Shown: positions 51,354 to 60,463 of the stretch, in pieces
How positions within the stretch are numbered: the stretch's first letter is position 1
Layout: every line of letters begins with the position of its first letter
Assembly: GCA_016721115.1 (NCBI GenBank)
Contig: JADKIW010000001.1
Coordinates: forward strand, 387,501-451,500
Direction of reading: 5' to 3'
Source of the DNA: Candidatus Defluviilinea proxima
Lineage (GTDB): Bacteria; Chloroflexota; Anaerolineae; Anaerolineales; Villigracilaceae
Length of the DNA stretch: 64,000 nt
Translations under genes and position numbers: made by a program
The notes under the pieces: model-generated
Seen by the model: only the letters and a program-made list of their open reading frames with translations
Told to the model about the DNA's origin: nothing
The model's database searches: none

Positions 51354-53414
51354 TTATTTGATCGTGAAGTTGTAGATGATCACGGCCTTGACGATGCTCG
51401 GGCGGCCGATCAGCAAGCGCAGGGCGCCGCCGGTACCGGCTTCGCTACCTTCACAAGCGATGAACTTCGCAACGCCAGTTTGGGCTTCGTCGATCGAGCA
51501 CAATTTCTTGGCAGGATCATACGAGTTCGTTTCTTCGTTGAAGAAGCGGACCTCACCGACTAACTTGTCAGCCTGAGGTTGATCTTCAGGATTCACAGTT
51601 ACGATGTCGGCATCACCAGCCTGTAACATGGCGAAGCGGGTGCCCCACTCGTTCACGTTCTTGATATTGACGCGTTCGAGCTTGGCAGGTTCGCGCCAGT
51701 AGTTTTCATTGCGGACGAGAACAATTTCTTCACCTGGAGTGATATGGTCAAGAACGAACGGACCAGTACCATTTTCAATCGAGTTGAACTGATTGACATC
51801 AGGCTCGTTGGTGTAGAAGTTCTGCCATGTATCGCAGGAACCATCCCAAGCGCCCTTCTCAACAGCCCACTTCTGATTCATCACAGAGCCCCAAGTTTGG
51901 GCAATGGTGGCGAGGAAGGGACCCCAAGACTGAGCGAGGGTCATGGTTACGGTGCCAGCGGCATCGTCAGCCACGATCGCGGCCTTGGTCTTTTCGCAAG
52001 CTTCCTTGAGCTTGGCGGGATCAAACGCCTGCATCGCGGCGCGATCATCATACACACTGCCGTTTTCAGGATCAACTAAAGCGGCAACATCATCCACGCC
52101 GTTGCCGAAGAACGGTTCGGTCAAGAGCCATTGTGGGGAGGAAGTACCACCTTGCAAGATACCGCGTTGGAAGGACCAAGCGACATCGCTGGGGGTCAAT
52201 TCTTCACCATTGTGGAATTTCACACCCTTGCGGATGTTGAATGTCCAGGTCTTGCCATCTTCAGACACAGTCCAGGATTCAGCAAGCATGGGGACGAACT
52301 TATCGGTAGCGCCACCATCGTAGAACACGAGGGTTTCGTAGGTGTTCTGAACGATCTCACCGCTGGCGGTGTCATAGACACGAGCGGGATCGAGGGTTTC
52401 AATATCACCATAGGTGACGTTGTTGAAAGTTGTGGGATCCTTGGCAGGGGCAGCCTTGGTGATGGGGTAGTAATAATCACCAGGGAAAATAGGATTGTAA
52501 ATACGGCCTTCTACCCATTGCTGTTCGTAACCATGGCTGATGCCGCTGGTGAGAATAGCGCCTGGAACCAGGTCATAGTACAACTGATTCATTTCCTTGT
52601 AGATCGCATCGCGTTTGGCGGGATCAACTTCGGCAACGCCCTTGTCCAACAAAGCCTTGAATTGTTCCTTCATTTCAGCAGGCATGTTCTGGCGACCACC
52701 ATAGGAACCGGTGGTGTAGGGTTGGTACCAGTTATGGGGATCGTGAATATCTTCCTGCCAACCAGCGGTCATGATCGGGATCAAGCCAGCGCGTTGACCA
52801 GCGAGATAAGCAGGCCACGGCAGACCAAGGATTTCAACTGAGAACAGTTCGTTCACTTCGGCCAGGTTGGAAGCCAAAATTTCGGCAATCGCCTGACGAG
52901 TGGTATTGCCCTGGTTGTACAACATCTGGAGGCGGAAACCGGTGGTCCAAACATCGCCTTCGGGATCGTCGCCAGCGGCTACGCCGTCATGATCGAGGTC
53001 GGCCAGCTTGAATTCTTCAGCAGCCTTCTCAAGATCGAAGGTGTAGTGAGGGGCATTGAGATCGAAGCCAGGCATACCAGCGAGCGGCAACTGGAGGGCT
53101 TGAACACCTTCACCCTGCAAAACGTCGGCGATATAGGTATCCCAATCGAACGCATAGCTGAACGCTTTGCGGATGTGGACATCTGAAAAGAAGTCGGAAG
53201 GAATACCATTACCGTCCAACTGGCCGGAGCCAATGTACGGGCTGGTGGGGCCTGAAGGGGCGGCTTCTTCAGTCGCTACAGCTTCGGTAGCAACAGGAGC
53301 GGCAACATCTTCAGTTGCGGCGGGGGCCTCGGTCGCAGGAGCAGCGCTGCCGCAAGCGGCCAGCATCATGCTGAAGACAACCAGGAGGCTAAGTAAAGCA
53401 AAAATTTTACGCAT
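51354..53414 (-). CDS. Peptide-binding lipoprotein with circularly permuted domain order
   Basis: A 686-residue binding protein of the family-5 ABC type, but with halves swapped. Signal and lipobox (LLAAC, Cys21) and an Ala/Thr/Glu linker lead directly into the part that is normally C-terminal (residues 58-318: DVHIRKAFSYAFDWDTYI, LPWPAYLAGQRAGLIPIMTAGW, DPHNWYQPY, DPAKRDAIYKEMNQLYYD). Only then comes the normally N-terminal part (332-686: YGDIETLDPARVYDTASGEIV, LAESWTVSEDGKTW, KGVKFHNGEELTPSDVAWSFQ, VRNENYWR), which stops at IYNFTIK, the place where ordinary members continue into PYIGSG. Function is expected to be peptide or oligosaccharide capture. Upstream of the permease genes. Confidence 0.82.
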   Translation of the reverse strand: MRKIFALLSLLVVFSMMLAACGSAAPATEAPAATEDVAAPVATEAVATEEAAPSGPTSPYIGSGQLDGNGIPSDFFSDVHIRKAFSYAFDWDTYIADVLQGEGVQALQLPLAGMPGFDLNAPHYTFDLEKAAEEFKLADLDHDGVAAGDDPEGDVWTTGFRLQMLYNQGNTTRQAIAEILASNLAEVNELFSVEILGLPWPAYLAGQRAGLIPIMTAGWQEDIHDPHNWYQPYTTGSYGGRQNMPAEMKEQFKALLDKGVAEVDPAKRDAIYKEMNQLYYDLVPGAILTSGISHGYEQQWVEGRIYNPIFPGDYYYPITKAAPAKDPTTFNNVTYGDIETLDPARVYDTASGEIVQNTYETLVFYDGGATDKFVPMLAESWTVSEDGKTWTFNIRKGVKFHNGEELTPSDVAWSFQRGILQGGTSSPQWLLTEPFFGNGVDDVAALVDPENGSVYDDRAAMQAFDPAKLKEACEKTKAAIVADDAAGTVTMTLAQSWGPFLATIAQTWGSVMNQKWAVEKGAWDGSCDTWQNFYTNEPDVNQFNSIENGTGPFVLDHITPGEEIVLVRNENYWREPAKLERVNIKNVNEWGTRFAMLQAGDADIVTVNPEDQPQADKLVGEVRFFNEETNSYDPAKKLCSIDEAQTGVAKFIACEGSEAGTGGALRLLIGRPSIVKAVIIYNFTIK

Positions 53415-53506
53415 TGTTTCTTCTCCTCAAAAGTAGTTATTTTGAATACGACACAGTGGACAACTTACATGACATTTCTGGGGGAACATCACCTCCTTTA
53501 CAAGTA

Positions 53507-54493
53507 TTATGCAACCATATGACAGGCCACAAAATGGCCTGGTTTTACTTCTCTAAAGTCGGGGCGCGATTCAGCACAGATCTTATCGGCAATGGGGCAA
53601 CGCGTACGGAAGCGGCAACCAGAAGGCGGGTTCACCGGAGAAGGCACATCGCCTTCGAGGATGATTCGTTTCCGGCTTGCATCCGCAAGTGGATCTGGAA
53701 TGGGAACCGCTGAAAGAAGCGCCTGTGTATACGGATGCAAAGGCTCACGATACAAATCATCGCGATCAGCCAATTCCATCAACACACCCAAATACATCAC
53801 TGCAACCCGCTTACTGATATGACGCACCATCGAAAGATCATGGGCAATGAACAGATACGTCAAATTGAACTCTTCCTGCAATTCCTCAAGAAGGTTAACT
53901 ACTTGCGCCTGAATGGACACATCCAAAGCAGAAATGGGTTCATCACAAATAATGAGAGATGGTTGAAGAGCCAAAGCGCGCGCCACACCAATACGCTGAC
54001 GTTGTCCGCCGGAGAATTCATGTGGGTAACGATTGGCAAACGCAGGATTCAATTTAACCAAATTAAGCAAATGCTCGACGTAATCATCCAATTCCTTGCC
54101 CTTGGCCGCGTTATGAACCATCAAAGGTTCACCAACGATCTGACCAACGGTCATTCTTGGATTTAGGCTTGCATACGGGTCCTGAAAGATCATCTGCATC
54201 TGACGGCGCATCCAACGCATCTCTTCACTTTTGAGAGATACCAGGTCAGAGCCTTCAAAGACAACTTTACCCGATGTGGGTTTATATAATTGAAGAATGG
54301 TGCGGCCAGTAGTGGATTTACCACAACCGGATTCGCCCACAAGGCCAAGCGTCTCACCGCGTTTTATATCGAACGAAACGCCATCTACAGCGTGAACAGC
54401 ACCCACCTGCCGCTGGAATACACCACGGTAGATCGGGAAGTGCATGACAAGTTCTTCAACATGAAGAATGACATCGTGATTTGTTGCGTTCAT
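53507..54493 (-). CDS. Peptide ABC transporter ATP-binding protein (DppF/OppF type)
   Basis: A 328-residue ATPase: Walker A GESGCGKSTT, Q-loop FQDPYASLNPR, signature FSGGQRQRIGVARAL, Walker B LIICDEPISALD, and a C-terminal CRFRTRCPIADKIC segment. ATG 54493 overlaps the stop of the upstream DppD gene by four bases (ATGA), so it is preferred over the longer frame starting at 54529. Confidence 0.89.
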   Translation of the reverse strand: MNATNHDVILHVEELVMHFPIYRGVFQRQVGAVHAVDGVSFDIKRGETLGLVGESGCGKSTTGRTILQLYKPTSGKVVFEGSDLVSLKSEEMRWMRRQMQMIFQDPYASLNPRMTVGQIVGEPLMVHNAAKGKELDDYVEHLLNLVKLNPAFANRYPHEFSGGQRQRIGVARALALQPSLIICDEPISALDVSIQAQVVNLLEELQEEFNLTYLFIAHDLSMVRHISKRVAVMYLGVLMELADRDDLYREPLHPYTQALLSAVPIPDPLADASRKRIILEGDVPSPVNPPSGCRFRTRCPIADKICAESRPDFREVKPGHFVACHMVA

Positions 54494-55482
54494 GAACGGT
54501 TTCTCCCTGTCTTGGTATCCACCCAGCAAGCGACACGATGTTCCGGCGACACATTTTCAAGCACGGGATTTTCCTTCCAGCAACGCTCCATCGCCCAGCG
54601 GCAACGCGGAGCGAACGGACAAGCAGTTGGTTTCTGCATCAGAACAGGCGGCAAACCTTCAATGGAATACAACTTGGATCGCTCCGTTCCATCCACACGA
54701 GGCAAGCTACCCAGCAAACCGATCGTATAAGGATGCGATGGGTTTGCATAAAGATCGTTCACCATCGCTTCTTCAATAATAAAGCCACCGTACATAACAA
54801 GTACGCGCTGGGCTAAACCAGCGACAACGCCAAGGTCATGTGTGATCCAGATGATCGCCATGCCTAGTTCTTCGCGCAAACGTTTGACCAGATCTGTGAT
54901 CTGTGCCTGGATGGTAACATCCAAAGCAGTGGTCGGTTCATCTGCGATCAAGATCTGTGGGCTACAAGATAACGCCATCGCGATCATCACGCGTTGACGC
55001 ATACCGCCTGAATATTGGTGGGGATAATCACCGAGTCGTTCCCGAGCTTTCGGAATACCAACCATCTCCAGTAATTCTGTAGCACGGTCACTGGCCTGTT
55101 TTTTGGTCATTCCTACATGCAACATCAACGGTTCTTCCAATTGACGACCAATTGTCAACACAGGGTTAAGCGATGTCATCGGGTCTTGAAAAACCATGCT
55201 GATCTGTGCGCCACGTATGTGACGAATCTCTTCGTTCCCCATTTGAAGCAAATCTTTCCCGTCAAAAATAGCCTTCCCTGCAGTCACTTTTCCGGGAGGA
55301 GATTGCACCAAACCTAAAACAGAAAGCATGGTTACGCTCTTACCGCATCCGCTTTCACCTACCACCCCCAGTGTTTCCCCTTCTTTCAATCCGAATGAAA
55401 CTCCGTTCACTGCATGCACCGTGCCATCCGGTGTTTTAAAAGTCGTTTCGAGCCCCTGCACATCAAGGATGAAATCGGGCAT
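54490..55482 (-). CDS. Peptide ABC transporter ATP-binding protein (DppD/OppD type)
   Basis: A 330-residue ATPase and first gene of the transport operon: Walker A GESGCGKSV, Q-loop FQDPMTSLNPV, signature YSGGMRQRVMIAMAL, Walker B ILIADEPTTALD, C-terminal CPFAPRCRWAMERC. Together with the following genes it makes a complete peptide importer (D, F, binding protein, B, C). Confidence 0.9.
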   Translation of the reverse strand: MPDFILDVQGLETTFKTPDGTVHAVNGVSFGLKEGETLGVVGESGCGKSVTMLSVLGLVQSPPGKVTAGKAIFDGKDLLQMGNEEIRHIRGAQISMVFQDPMTSLNPVLTIGRQLEEPLMLHVGMTKKQASDRATELLEMVGIPKARERLGDYPHQYSGGMRQRVMIAMALSCSPQILIADEPTTALDVTIQAQITDLVKRLREELGMAIIWITHDLGVVAGLAQRVLVMYGGFIIEEAMVNDLYANPSHPYTIGLLGSLPRVDGTERSKLYSIEGLPPVLMQKPTACPFAPRCRWAMERCWKENPVLENVSPEHRVACWVDTKTGRNRS

Positions 55483-55726
55483 TATTCATTATTCCTTTTG
55501 TAGTGGAGTAATTAGAGAATTCGTTCCAAGTACCAAGCAAACAAATTATACCTACATTCTCCATCGATAGGGCCGTACGGACAAGTTTTTAAAGTTTAAA
55601 CCTATAAAAACAGTACCCCGGTATGCCAGGAAGCAATACTCCAGTAGGGTATTAAGGAAATGGGGAAAATCTTCAAACACAAACTGTTAAAGCAAATATT
55701 GATGAGCGTATCGAAGATATGCTTTG

Positions 55727-55755
55727 TTGACAGCCCCCTCCCCCAACGGTAGAAT
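55727..55755 (+). promoter_or_regulatory. Promoter of mscL
   Basis: TTGACA (55727-55732), 17-base spacer, TAGAAT (55750-55755). A near-consensus sigma-70 promoter; the transcript would start near 55762, about 28 bases before the start codon. GGAGG ribosome-binding site at 55779-55783. Confidence 0.7.
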
Positions 55756-55789
55756 AACTTCGTTCGAAATTTTTTCATTGGAGGCATCC

Positions 55790-56227
55790 ATGTTAAAGGA
55801 ATTCAAGGAGTTCATTATCCGCGGTAACGTGCTTGATCTGGCCGTGGCAGTTATTATCGGCGGCGCATTTGGGAAGATCGTTACATCATTTGTCAATGAT
55901 GTTTTGATGCCACCTATCGGCCTATTGCTCGGAGGCGTGGACTTCACCAACCTGTTCATTGCGCTGGATGGGAAAACATACGAATCACTTGAAGTTGCCA
56001 AAGCCGCCGGTGCCGCTACTGTGAATTACGGTCTCTTCTTGAATACGGTGATTGACTTCCTGATCGTTGCTTTGGTGATCTTCCTTGTCTTAAGAGCTGT
56101 AAACAAGTTAAAGAAGCCAGCTACCGTTGAGACGCCTGCCGCACCGACAACAAAAGAATGTCCTCAATGCTTTAGCACGATCTCGATCAAAGCCACGCGT
56201 TGCCCACACTGCACATCACAACTTTAA
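55790..56227 (+). CDS. mscL: Large-conductance mechanosensitive channel with C-terminal zinc ribbon
   Basis: A 145-residue channel that opens under membrane tension to release solutes in osmotic shock. Typical MscL features: FKEFIIRGNVLDLAVAVIIGGAFGKIVTS (N-terminal amphipathic helix and TM1, shown in part), DVLMPPIGLLLGG, and TM2 INYG-like NYGLFLNTVIDFLIVALVIF. Instead of the simple C-terminal helix end there is a zinc ribbon (CPQC...CPHC). ATG 55790 is chosen from GGAGG and the family N-terminus; the open frame extends 22 codons upstream into the promoter. Confidence 0.9.
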   Translation: MLKEFKEFIIRGNVLDLAVAVIIGGAFGKIVTSFVNDVLMPPIGLLLGGVDFTNLFIALDGKTYESLEVAKAAGAATVNYGLFLNTVIDFLIVALVIFLVLRAVNKLKKPATVETPAAPTTKECPQCFSTISIKATRCPHCTSQL

Positions 56228-56246
56228 AAACCACTTCATTCAAGGA

Positions 56247-56286
56247 AAAGTAGAGAGTAGGTTTGTGATAGACTACTCTCTACTTT
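56247..56286 (+). terminator. Terminator after mscL
   Basis: A perfect 14-bp stem (56247-56260 / 56273-56286), followed by CTATTTCTC. It lies 19 bases after the mscL stop and just before the pcrA start, so pcrA probably has separate control or partial read-through. Confidence 0.7.
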
Positions 56287-56296
56287 CTATTTCTCT

Positions 56297-58483
56297 ATGG
56301 ACTTTCTAGATAAACTCAACACGCAACAAAAAAGCGCGGTCACAGCGGAGAATGGGCCTGTTTTAGTCGTAGCAGGACCGGGGTCCGGTAAGACGCGCGT
56401 ATTGACTCAACGCATCGCATATCTTGTTGCGGTCGAGGGAGTCCGCCCATGGCAGATTCTCGCTGTCACATTCACAAACAAGGCCGCGAAAGAAATGCAA
56501 GAACGAGTCAAACGTTTGCTTCCCGATCAGGCTATTGAGGGAATCATGCTCGGCACGTTCCATTCGATCTGTGCGCGCATCTTGCGCCGTGAAGCGGAGC
56601 ATCTTCCCATCGAATCGAATTTTGTGATCTTTGATTCGGACGATCAAGAACGCATCGTCAAAAGCGTGATCCGCGAGATGAACATCAACGAAAAGTTGTA
56701 TCGGCCTGCGAGCGTGCACGCCGCGATCTCACGCGCAAAGAATGAACTCATTCGAGCAGATAATTATCCCACCCCCACGTATAAAGATGAAGTGGTGAAG
56801 CGTGTGTATGGCGAATATCAAAAGCGACTGATCGCCAGCAACGCGGTGGACTTCGATGATATTCTCGTGTATACCGCGCGCTTGTTGGAAGAACTACCTG
56901 CCGTGCGAGACAAATACGCACAACGTTTTCGTCATGTATTGGTGGACGAGTTCCAGGACACGAACCTTGCGCAATACGCATTGGTCAAGGAACTTGCTTC
57001 GCATCATAAGAATATTTATTGTGTGGGCGACCCCGATCAATCGATCTATGCCTGGCGCGGCGCGGACTGGCGCAACATCCAACGGTTTGAGCAGGACTTC
57101 CCTGATGCAACGACAATTCTGCTTGAACAGAATTATCGTTCACGGCAAACCATCCTTGACGCCGCGATGGGTGTGATCAACAAAGCACGCAACCGCAAAC
57201 AAAAACGACTCTTCACTGACCGAGGCACGGGCGATAAGGTCTTCTTCTATGAAGCGCCCGATGATTATGCAGAGGCATCGTTCGTTGTAGATACCATCGC
57301 GCAACTTGTCGCATCCCGTCAATATGAGCCGGGCGACTGCGCAGTGATGTATCGCACCAATGCCATGTCACGTTTGTTGGAAGAAGCATTCTTGCAAGCG
57401 CGCCTACCCTATCGTTTGGTCGGCGCACAACGCTTCTATGGACGCCGCGAAGTCAAAGATGTGATCGCCTTCCTGCGGCTCGTCCACAACCCTGCCGATG
57501 AAGCCAGCCTTGACCGCATCATCAACGTCCCACCGCGTGGCATCGGTGACAAGACGCTCACTACATTACATATGGTCGCGCGTCAAAACAACTTGCAACC
57601 TGGCCATGTGCTTCTCGATCTCGCACGCGGCGCGGACTCTTCGTACTGGCCTGCGTTCACAGGCCGTGCAGCACTATCACTTGCCGATGTGGGTGGCATG
57701 CTTGCCACGTGGCGTATCGCCGCACAGACGCTCACCATCCCTGAACTCTTCGATCGCATCGTCAACGATATCAACTTCAAAGAATACATCGACGACAACT
57801 CCGAGGAGGGCGAAGATCGTTGGGAGAACGTGCTTGAGCTCAAACGTCTCGCCGAGGAATATTCCACGCGCACGCTCGATGAATTTCTCGAGAACATCGC
57901 GCTCATCTCCGATCAAGACACCATCGCCGAGGGCAACGTCCCTACGCTTCTCACGCTCCACGCCGCAAAAGGACTCGAGTTCGGCGCGGTCTTCATCGTT
58001 GGGCTCGATGACGGCATCCTGCCACACAGCCGTTCGTTCGATGAACCAGAACAAATGGAAGAAGAGAGGCGGCTCTTTTACGTCGGCATCACACGCGCGA
58101 AAGATAAACTTTATCTCGTGCGTTCCATCCAACGTGGCGGACGTGGCATGGCCGAAGAGACGTATCCTTCACGCTTTTTAGATGATGTGCCTGCCGATCT
58201 GCTTGTGGGAAAGACGCGCACTGGACGCTCCCCATCCTCTTCATTTGGATCGAGCCGCACATCATCCTCCGAATCAAAGTGGGCGCTTCATAACAAGCCG
58301 ACAACTGCTTCTGTTATCGAATCAAAGTTCCGCGCTGGGACTCGTGTCAAGCACCCGAGTTGGGGCGAAGGCATCATCCTCGACAGCAAGATCCAAGATG
58401 ACGATGAGATCGTGGATGTGGTCTTCAACAGCGTTGGCATCAAACGCTTATCGGCCAGCCTGGCGAATTTGAAAATACTATAG
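56297..58483 (+). CDS. pcrA: ATP-dependent DNA helicase PcrA/UvrD
   Basis: A 728-residue superfamily 1 helicase for repair and for clearing proteins from DNA. Motifs in order: LNTQQKSAV Q-motif, Walker A GPGSGKTRVL, motif Ia TFTNKAAKEM, motif II VDEFQDTN, motif III GDPDQSIYAWRGAD, motif IV EQNYRS, motif V TLHAAKGLEF, motif VI YVGITRAKDKLYLV. The C-terminus ends in the Tudor-like segment (GTRVKHPSWGEGIILD...) that binds RNA polymerase in PcrA. It starts 10 bases after the mscL terminator stem. Confidence 0.94.
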   Translation: MDFLDKLNTQQKSAVTAENGPVLVVAGPGSGKTRVLTQRIAYLVAVEGVRPWQILAVTFTNKAAKEMQERVKRLLPDQAIEGIMLGTFHSICARILRREAEHLPIESNFVIFDSDDQERIVKSVIREMNINEKLYRPASVHAAISRAKNELIRADNYPTPTYKDEVVKRVYGEYQKRLIASNAVDFDDILVYTARLLEELPAVRDKYAQRFRHVLVDEFQDTNLAQYALVKELASHHKNIYCVGDPDQSIYAWRGADWRNIQRFEQDFPDATTILLEQNYRSRQTILDAAMGVINKARNRKQKRLFTDRGTGDKVFFYEAPDDYAEASFVVDTIAQLVASRQYEPGDCAVMYRTNAMSRLLEEAFLQARLPYRLVGAQRFYGRREVKDVIAFLRLVHNPADEASLDRIINVPPRGIGDKTLTTLHMVARQNNLQPGHVLLDLARGADSSYWPAFTGRAALSLADVGGMLATWRIAAQTLTIPELFDRIVNDINFKEYIDDNSEEGEDRWENVLELKRLAEEYSTRTLDEFLENIALISDQDTIAEGNVPTLLTLHAAKGLEFGAVFIVGLDDGILPHSRSFDEPEQMEEERRLFYVGITRAKDKLYLVRSIQRGGRGMAEETYPSRFLDDVPADLLVGKTRTGRSPSSSFGSSRTSSSESKWALHNKPTTASVIESKFRAGTRVKHPSWGEGIILDSKIQDDDEIVDVVFNSVGIKRLSASLANLKIL

Positions 58484-58544
58484 CAATTCACCCTGGCGGT
58501 TTCGATACCTTCGCAATCAACCACCGGAAATAAAGGAAACATCA

Positions 58545-58877
58545 ATGACCGACTCTCCCACCCCTCAACCCAAACGGACCGGCCTCATCATCTGGATGAT
58601 CGTGTCTCAAATTCTGGCCCTCGGCTCACTTTTGATCTGGGTAGTCATGGCAGGACTCTCCGTCATGGCATTTGACTCAGGCGAAAGCCCGCAAGCATGG
58701 GCCTTCGTCATCGCGGTCTGGTCGTACCCCATCATTCCGCTGGTCCTTGTCATTATCGCGTGGATCGCATTCGCCAAACGCAAGAATGTTCTTGCAGGTG
58801 TGCTCTCAGGCTTATCCTTCGCCCCACCCTTTTTGTTATACATTTTCATCTGGGCGGCCAACCTGGTCGGCCCCTAA
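58545..58877 (+). CDS. Small three-helix membrane protein
   Basis: A 110-residue protein with three predicted transmembrane helices (LIIWMIVSQILALGSLLIWV, WSYPIIPLVLVIIAWIAFA, GLSFAPPFLLYIFIWAANLV). No family was recognised. It follows pcrA by 61 bases with a GGAAA-type ribosome-binding site and is closed by a terminator. Confidence 0.55.
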   Translation: MTDSPTPQPKRTGLIIWMIVSQILALGSLLIWVVMAGLSVMAFDSGESPQAWAFVIAVWSYPIIPLVLVIIAWIAFAKRKNVLAGVLSGLSFAPPFLLYIFIWAANLVGP

Positions 58878-58880
58878 TCA

Positions 58881-58909
58881 CAAACGGACGGGATATCCCG
58901 TCCGTTTTG
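58881..58909 (+). terminator. Terminator after the small membrane gene
   Basis: CAAACGGACGGGAT paired with ATCCCGTCCGTTTTG, followed by TTTTAA. It is nearly identical to the hairpin at 60112-60141. Confidence 0.8.
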
Positions 58910-58952
58910 TTTTAATCCGAGCGAGTTGTAACCTATTCGTGACAAGTGCTAG

Positions 58953-58981
58953 TTGACATCACAAAAAAAATTCTATATAGT
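58953..58981 (+). promoter_or_regulatory. Promoter of the SPFH gene
   Basis: TTGACA (58953-58958), 17-base spacer, TATAGT (58976-58981). The leader of about 190 bases to the start at 59178 contains further inverted sequences (GTGATCAC near 59007 and TTGTGATC near 59049) but no recognised riboswitch. Confidence 0.55.
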
Positions 58982-59177
58982 GATATTGAGTAAACTATAC
59001 TCAGTGTGATCACAACTTGCGCTTTTTCGAAGATGCAAGAACACAATTTGTGATCGTGGGTATTATATCGAACGGCCGATATGATCCAAGTACATGCAAT
59101 AAAACGGGTGGAATATGGGCGTATTCTTTCTCGCGCTGTGCTCCGAATCTATCTGCGGTTCCAAATGGAGAACTATC

Positions 59178-60095
59178 ATGTCACAAAATGCCCAAACCGA
59201 CCTAAAGCCCGAACATCCCAATCTGGCGCAGGGATGCTTGGACAGGATAACAAAAAATGCGCTGACCATTCTGGTTGTCATCGTCGTTGCGGGAATTCTC
59301 TTTTCGCTGGCCCGAGCGGCGGTGTATAAGATCCGTCCCTACGAGAGGGGACTCCACTTGAGGGGCGGAAAGTTTATTAATGTAGATGAACCCGGATGGC
59401 ACGGTCAAATCCCCTTTGTAGATACAGTGATTATCGTAAACGTCATCGAACGCTCAGGGACAATTGACAGCCTGGCCGCGATGACCGCTGATGATGTCAC
59501 GATGGATGTGTCCCTTCTCTACACCTATAAAGTCATTGACCCTGTACGATATCAACTTGAAGTGTGGGACCCGGACGCGATCGTCGCAGGCTATGTGCAG
59601 GGCACGCTCAGAGATGTGGTCAACACCCGCCACATGGACGAGGTGATGCACAGTCGCGCAGAGATCAACGCAGAGGTCATGTCCATCCTGAAAGAGAAAC
59701 AACAACAATATGGCGTTGAATTCATCCTTGTTCAAATTCAGAACGCCGCGCCGCCTGCCGAAGTGGTAGGAGCGATCAAGAACAGGATGGTAGCCGAACA
59801 ACTGCAAGAACAGGCGGCGGCCGAGGCCGATCAACAACGGACTCTGGCAGACAGTCAGTTCTACACAGCACAGAAGCAAGCGGAAGGGGAAGCCTATCAA
59901 ACCACAAAACTAGCAGAAGCCCAAGCCGAAGCCTTGCGGATCATACTTCAAGAATTGGAAGATAAAGGGGCTCTTGGTGAACAATACATCCAAGTGCTGA
60001 TCGCGCAGGAACTCAAGGACAATAGCAAATGGATCATCAGCGACGGCGATTCAATGCCCGTTATAAACCTTCAAGAACCCACTCCTGCCCCTTAG
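59178..60095 (+). CDS. SPFH/Band 7 domain protein
   Basis: A 305-residue membrane-attached protein. One N-terminal transmembrane helix (TILVVIVVAGILFSLARAAV), then the SPFH/prohibitin domain (YERGLHLRGGKFINVDEPGWHGQIPFVDTV, in part; VTMDVSLLYTYKVIDPVRYQLEVWDP, in part) and an Ala/Glu/Gln-rich coiled coil (about 215-275). Such proteins form large ring or cage oligomers on membranes and often protect or localise partner proteases. ATG 59178 has GGAG eight bases upstream; the longer open frame (from 59115) is not needed. Confidence 0.82.
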   Translation: MSQNAQTDLKPEHPNLAQGCLDRITKNALTILVVIVVAGILFSLARAAVYKIRPYERGLHLRGGKFINVDEPGWHGQIPFVDTVIIVNVIERSGTIDSLAAMTADDVTMDVSLLYTYKVIDPVRYQLEVWDPDAIVAGYVQGTLRDVVNTRHMDEVMHSRAEINAEVMSILKEKQQQYGVEFILVQIQNAAPPAEVVGAIKNRMVAEQLQEQAAAEADQQRTLADSQFYTAQKQAEGEAYQTTKLAEAQAEALRIILQELEDKGALGEQYIQVLIAQELKDNSKWIISDGDSMPVINLQEPTPAP

Positions 60096-60111
60096 CAAAT
60101 ACAACATTTCT

Positions 60112-60141
60112 CAAACGGACGGGACATCCCGTCCGTTTTGT
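60112..60141 (+). terminator. Terminator after the SPFH gene
   Basis: CAAACGGACGGGA/TCCCGTCCGTTTTG stem with TTTTAA tail, a near copy of 58881-58909. The following stretch to 60463 is AT-rich, with no gene seen; a TATGCT at 60374 could be a -10 for the next gene. Confidence 0.8.
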
Positions 60142-60463
60142 TTTAAACTATTCTATGCCATGTGCGAAGGCCATCGTATTATTGCAAGGCGATGTATGAG
60201 GAGATCGAACGATATCTTAAGTGTTTTAAAGTAACACAGTGTTTTTGTAGAGGCGTGTCCATCAAGTCAAAGCAATATCTTAACAACAAATAACGCAAGT
60301 TTCACATGGCTATCATTATTTTTCTCAACAAGATAGCATATTTATCATATCTTCGCATACCAGACACAAAAACTATGCTAGACTCGGCGCATCCTATGAC
60401 TATTATTCCACCTCATACAATAGATGGGGCGTTGAAAAACCGTGAGTATCTGGAGCAAGCCTA

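Noticed and set aside
58995..59060. CRP-type operator upstream of the SPFH gene
   Set aside because: TGTGATCACA-like halves are present but lack the 6-base spacer of a CRP site; it could equally be random inverted sequence.
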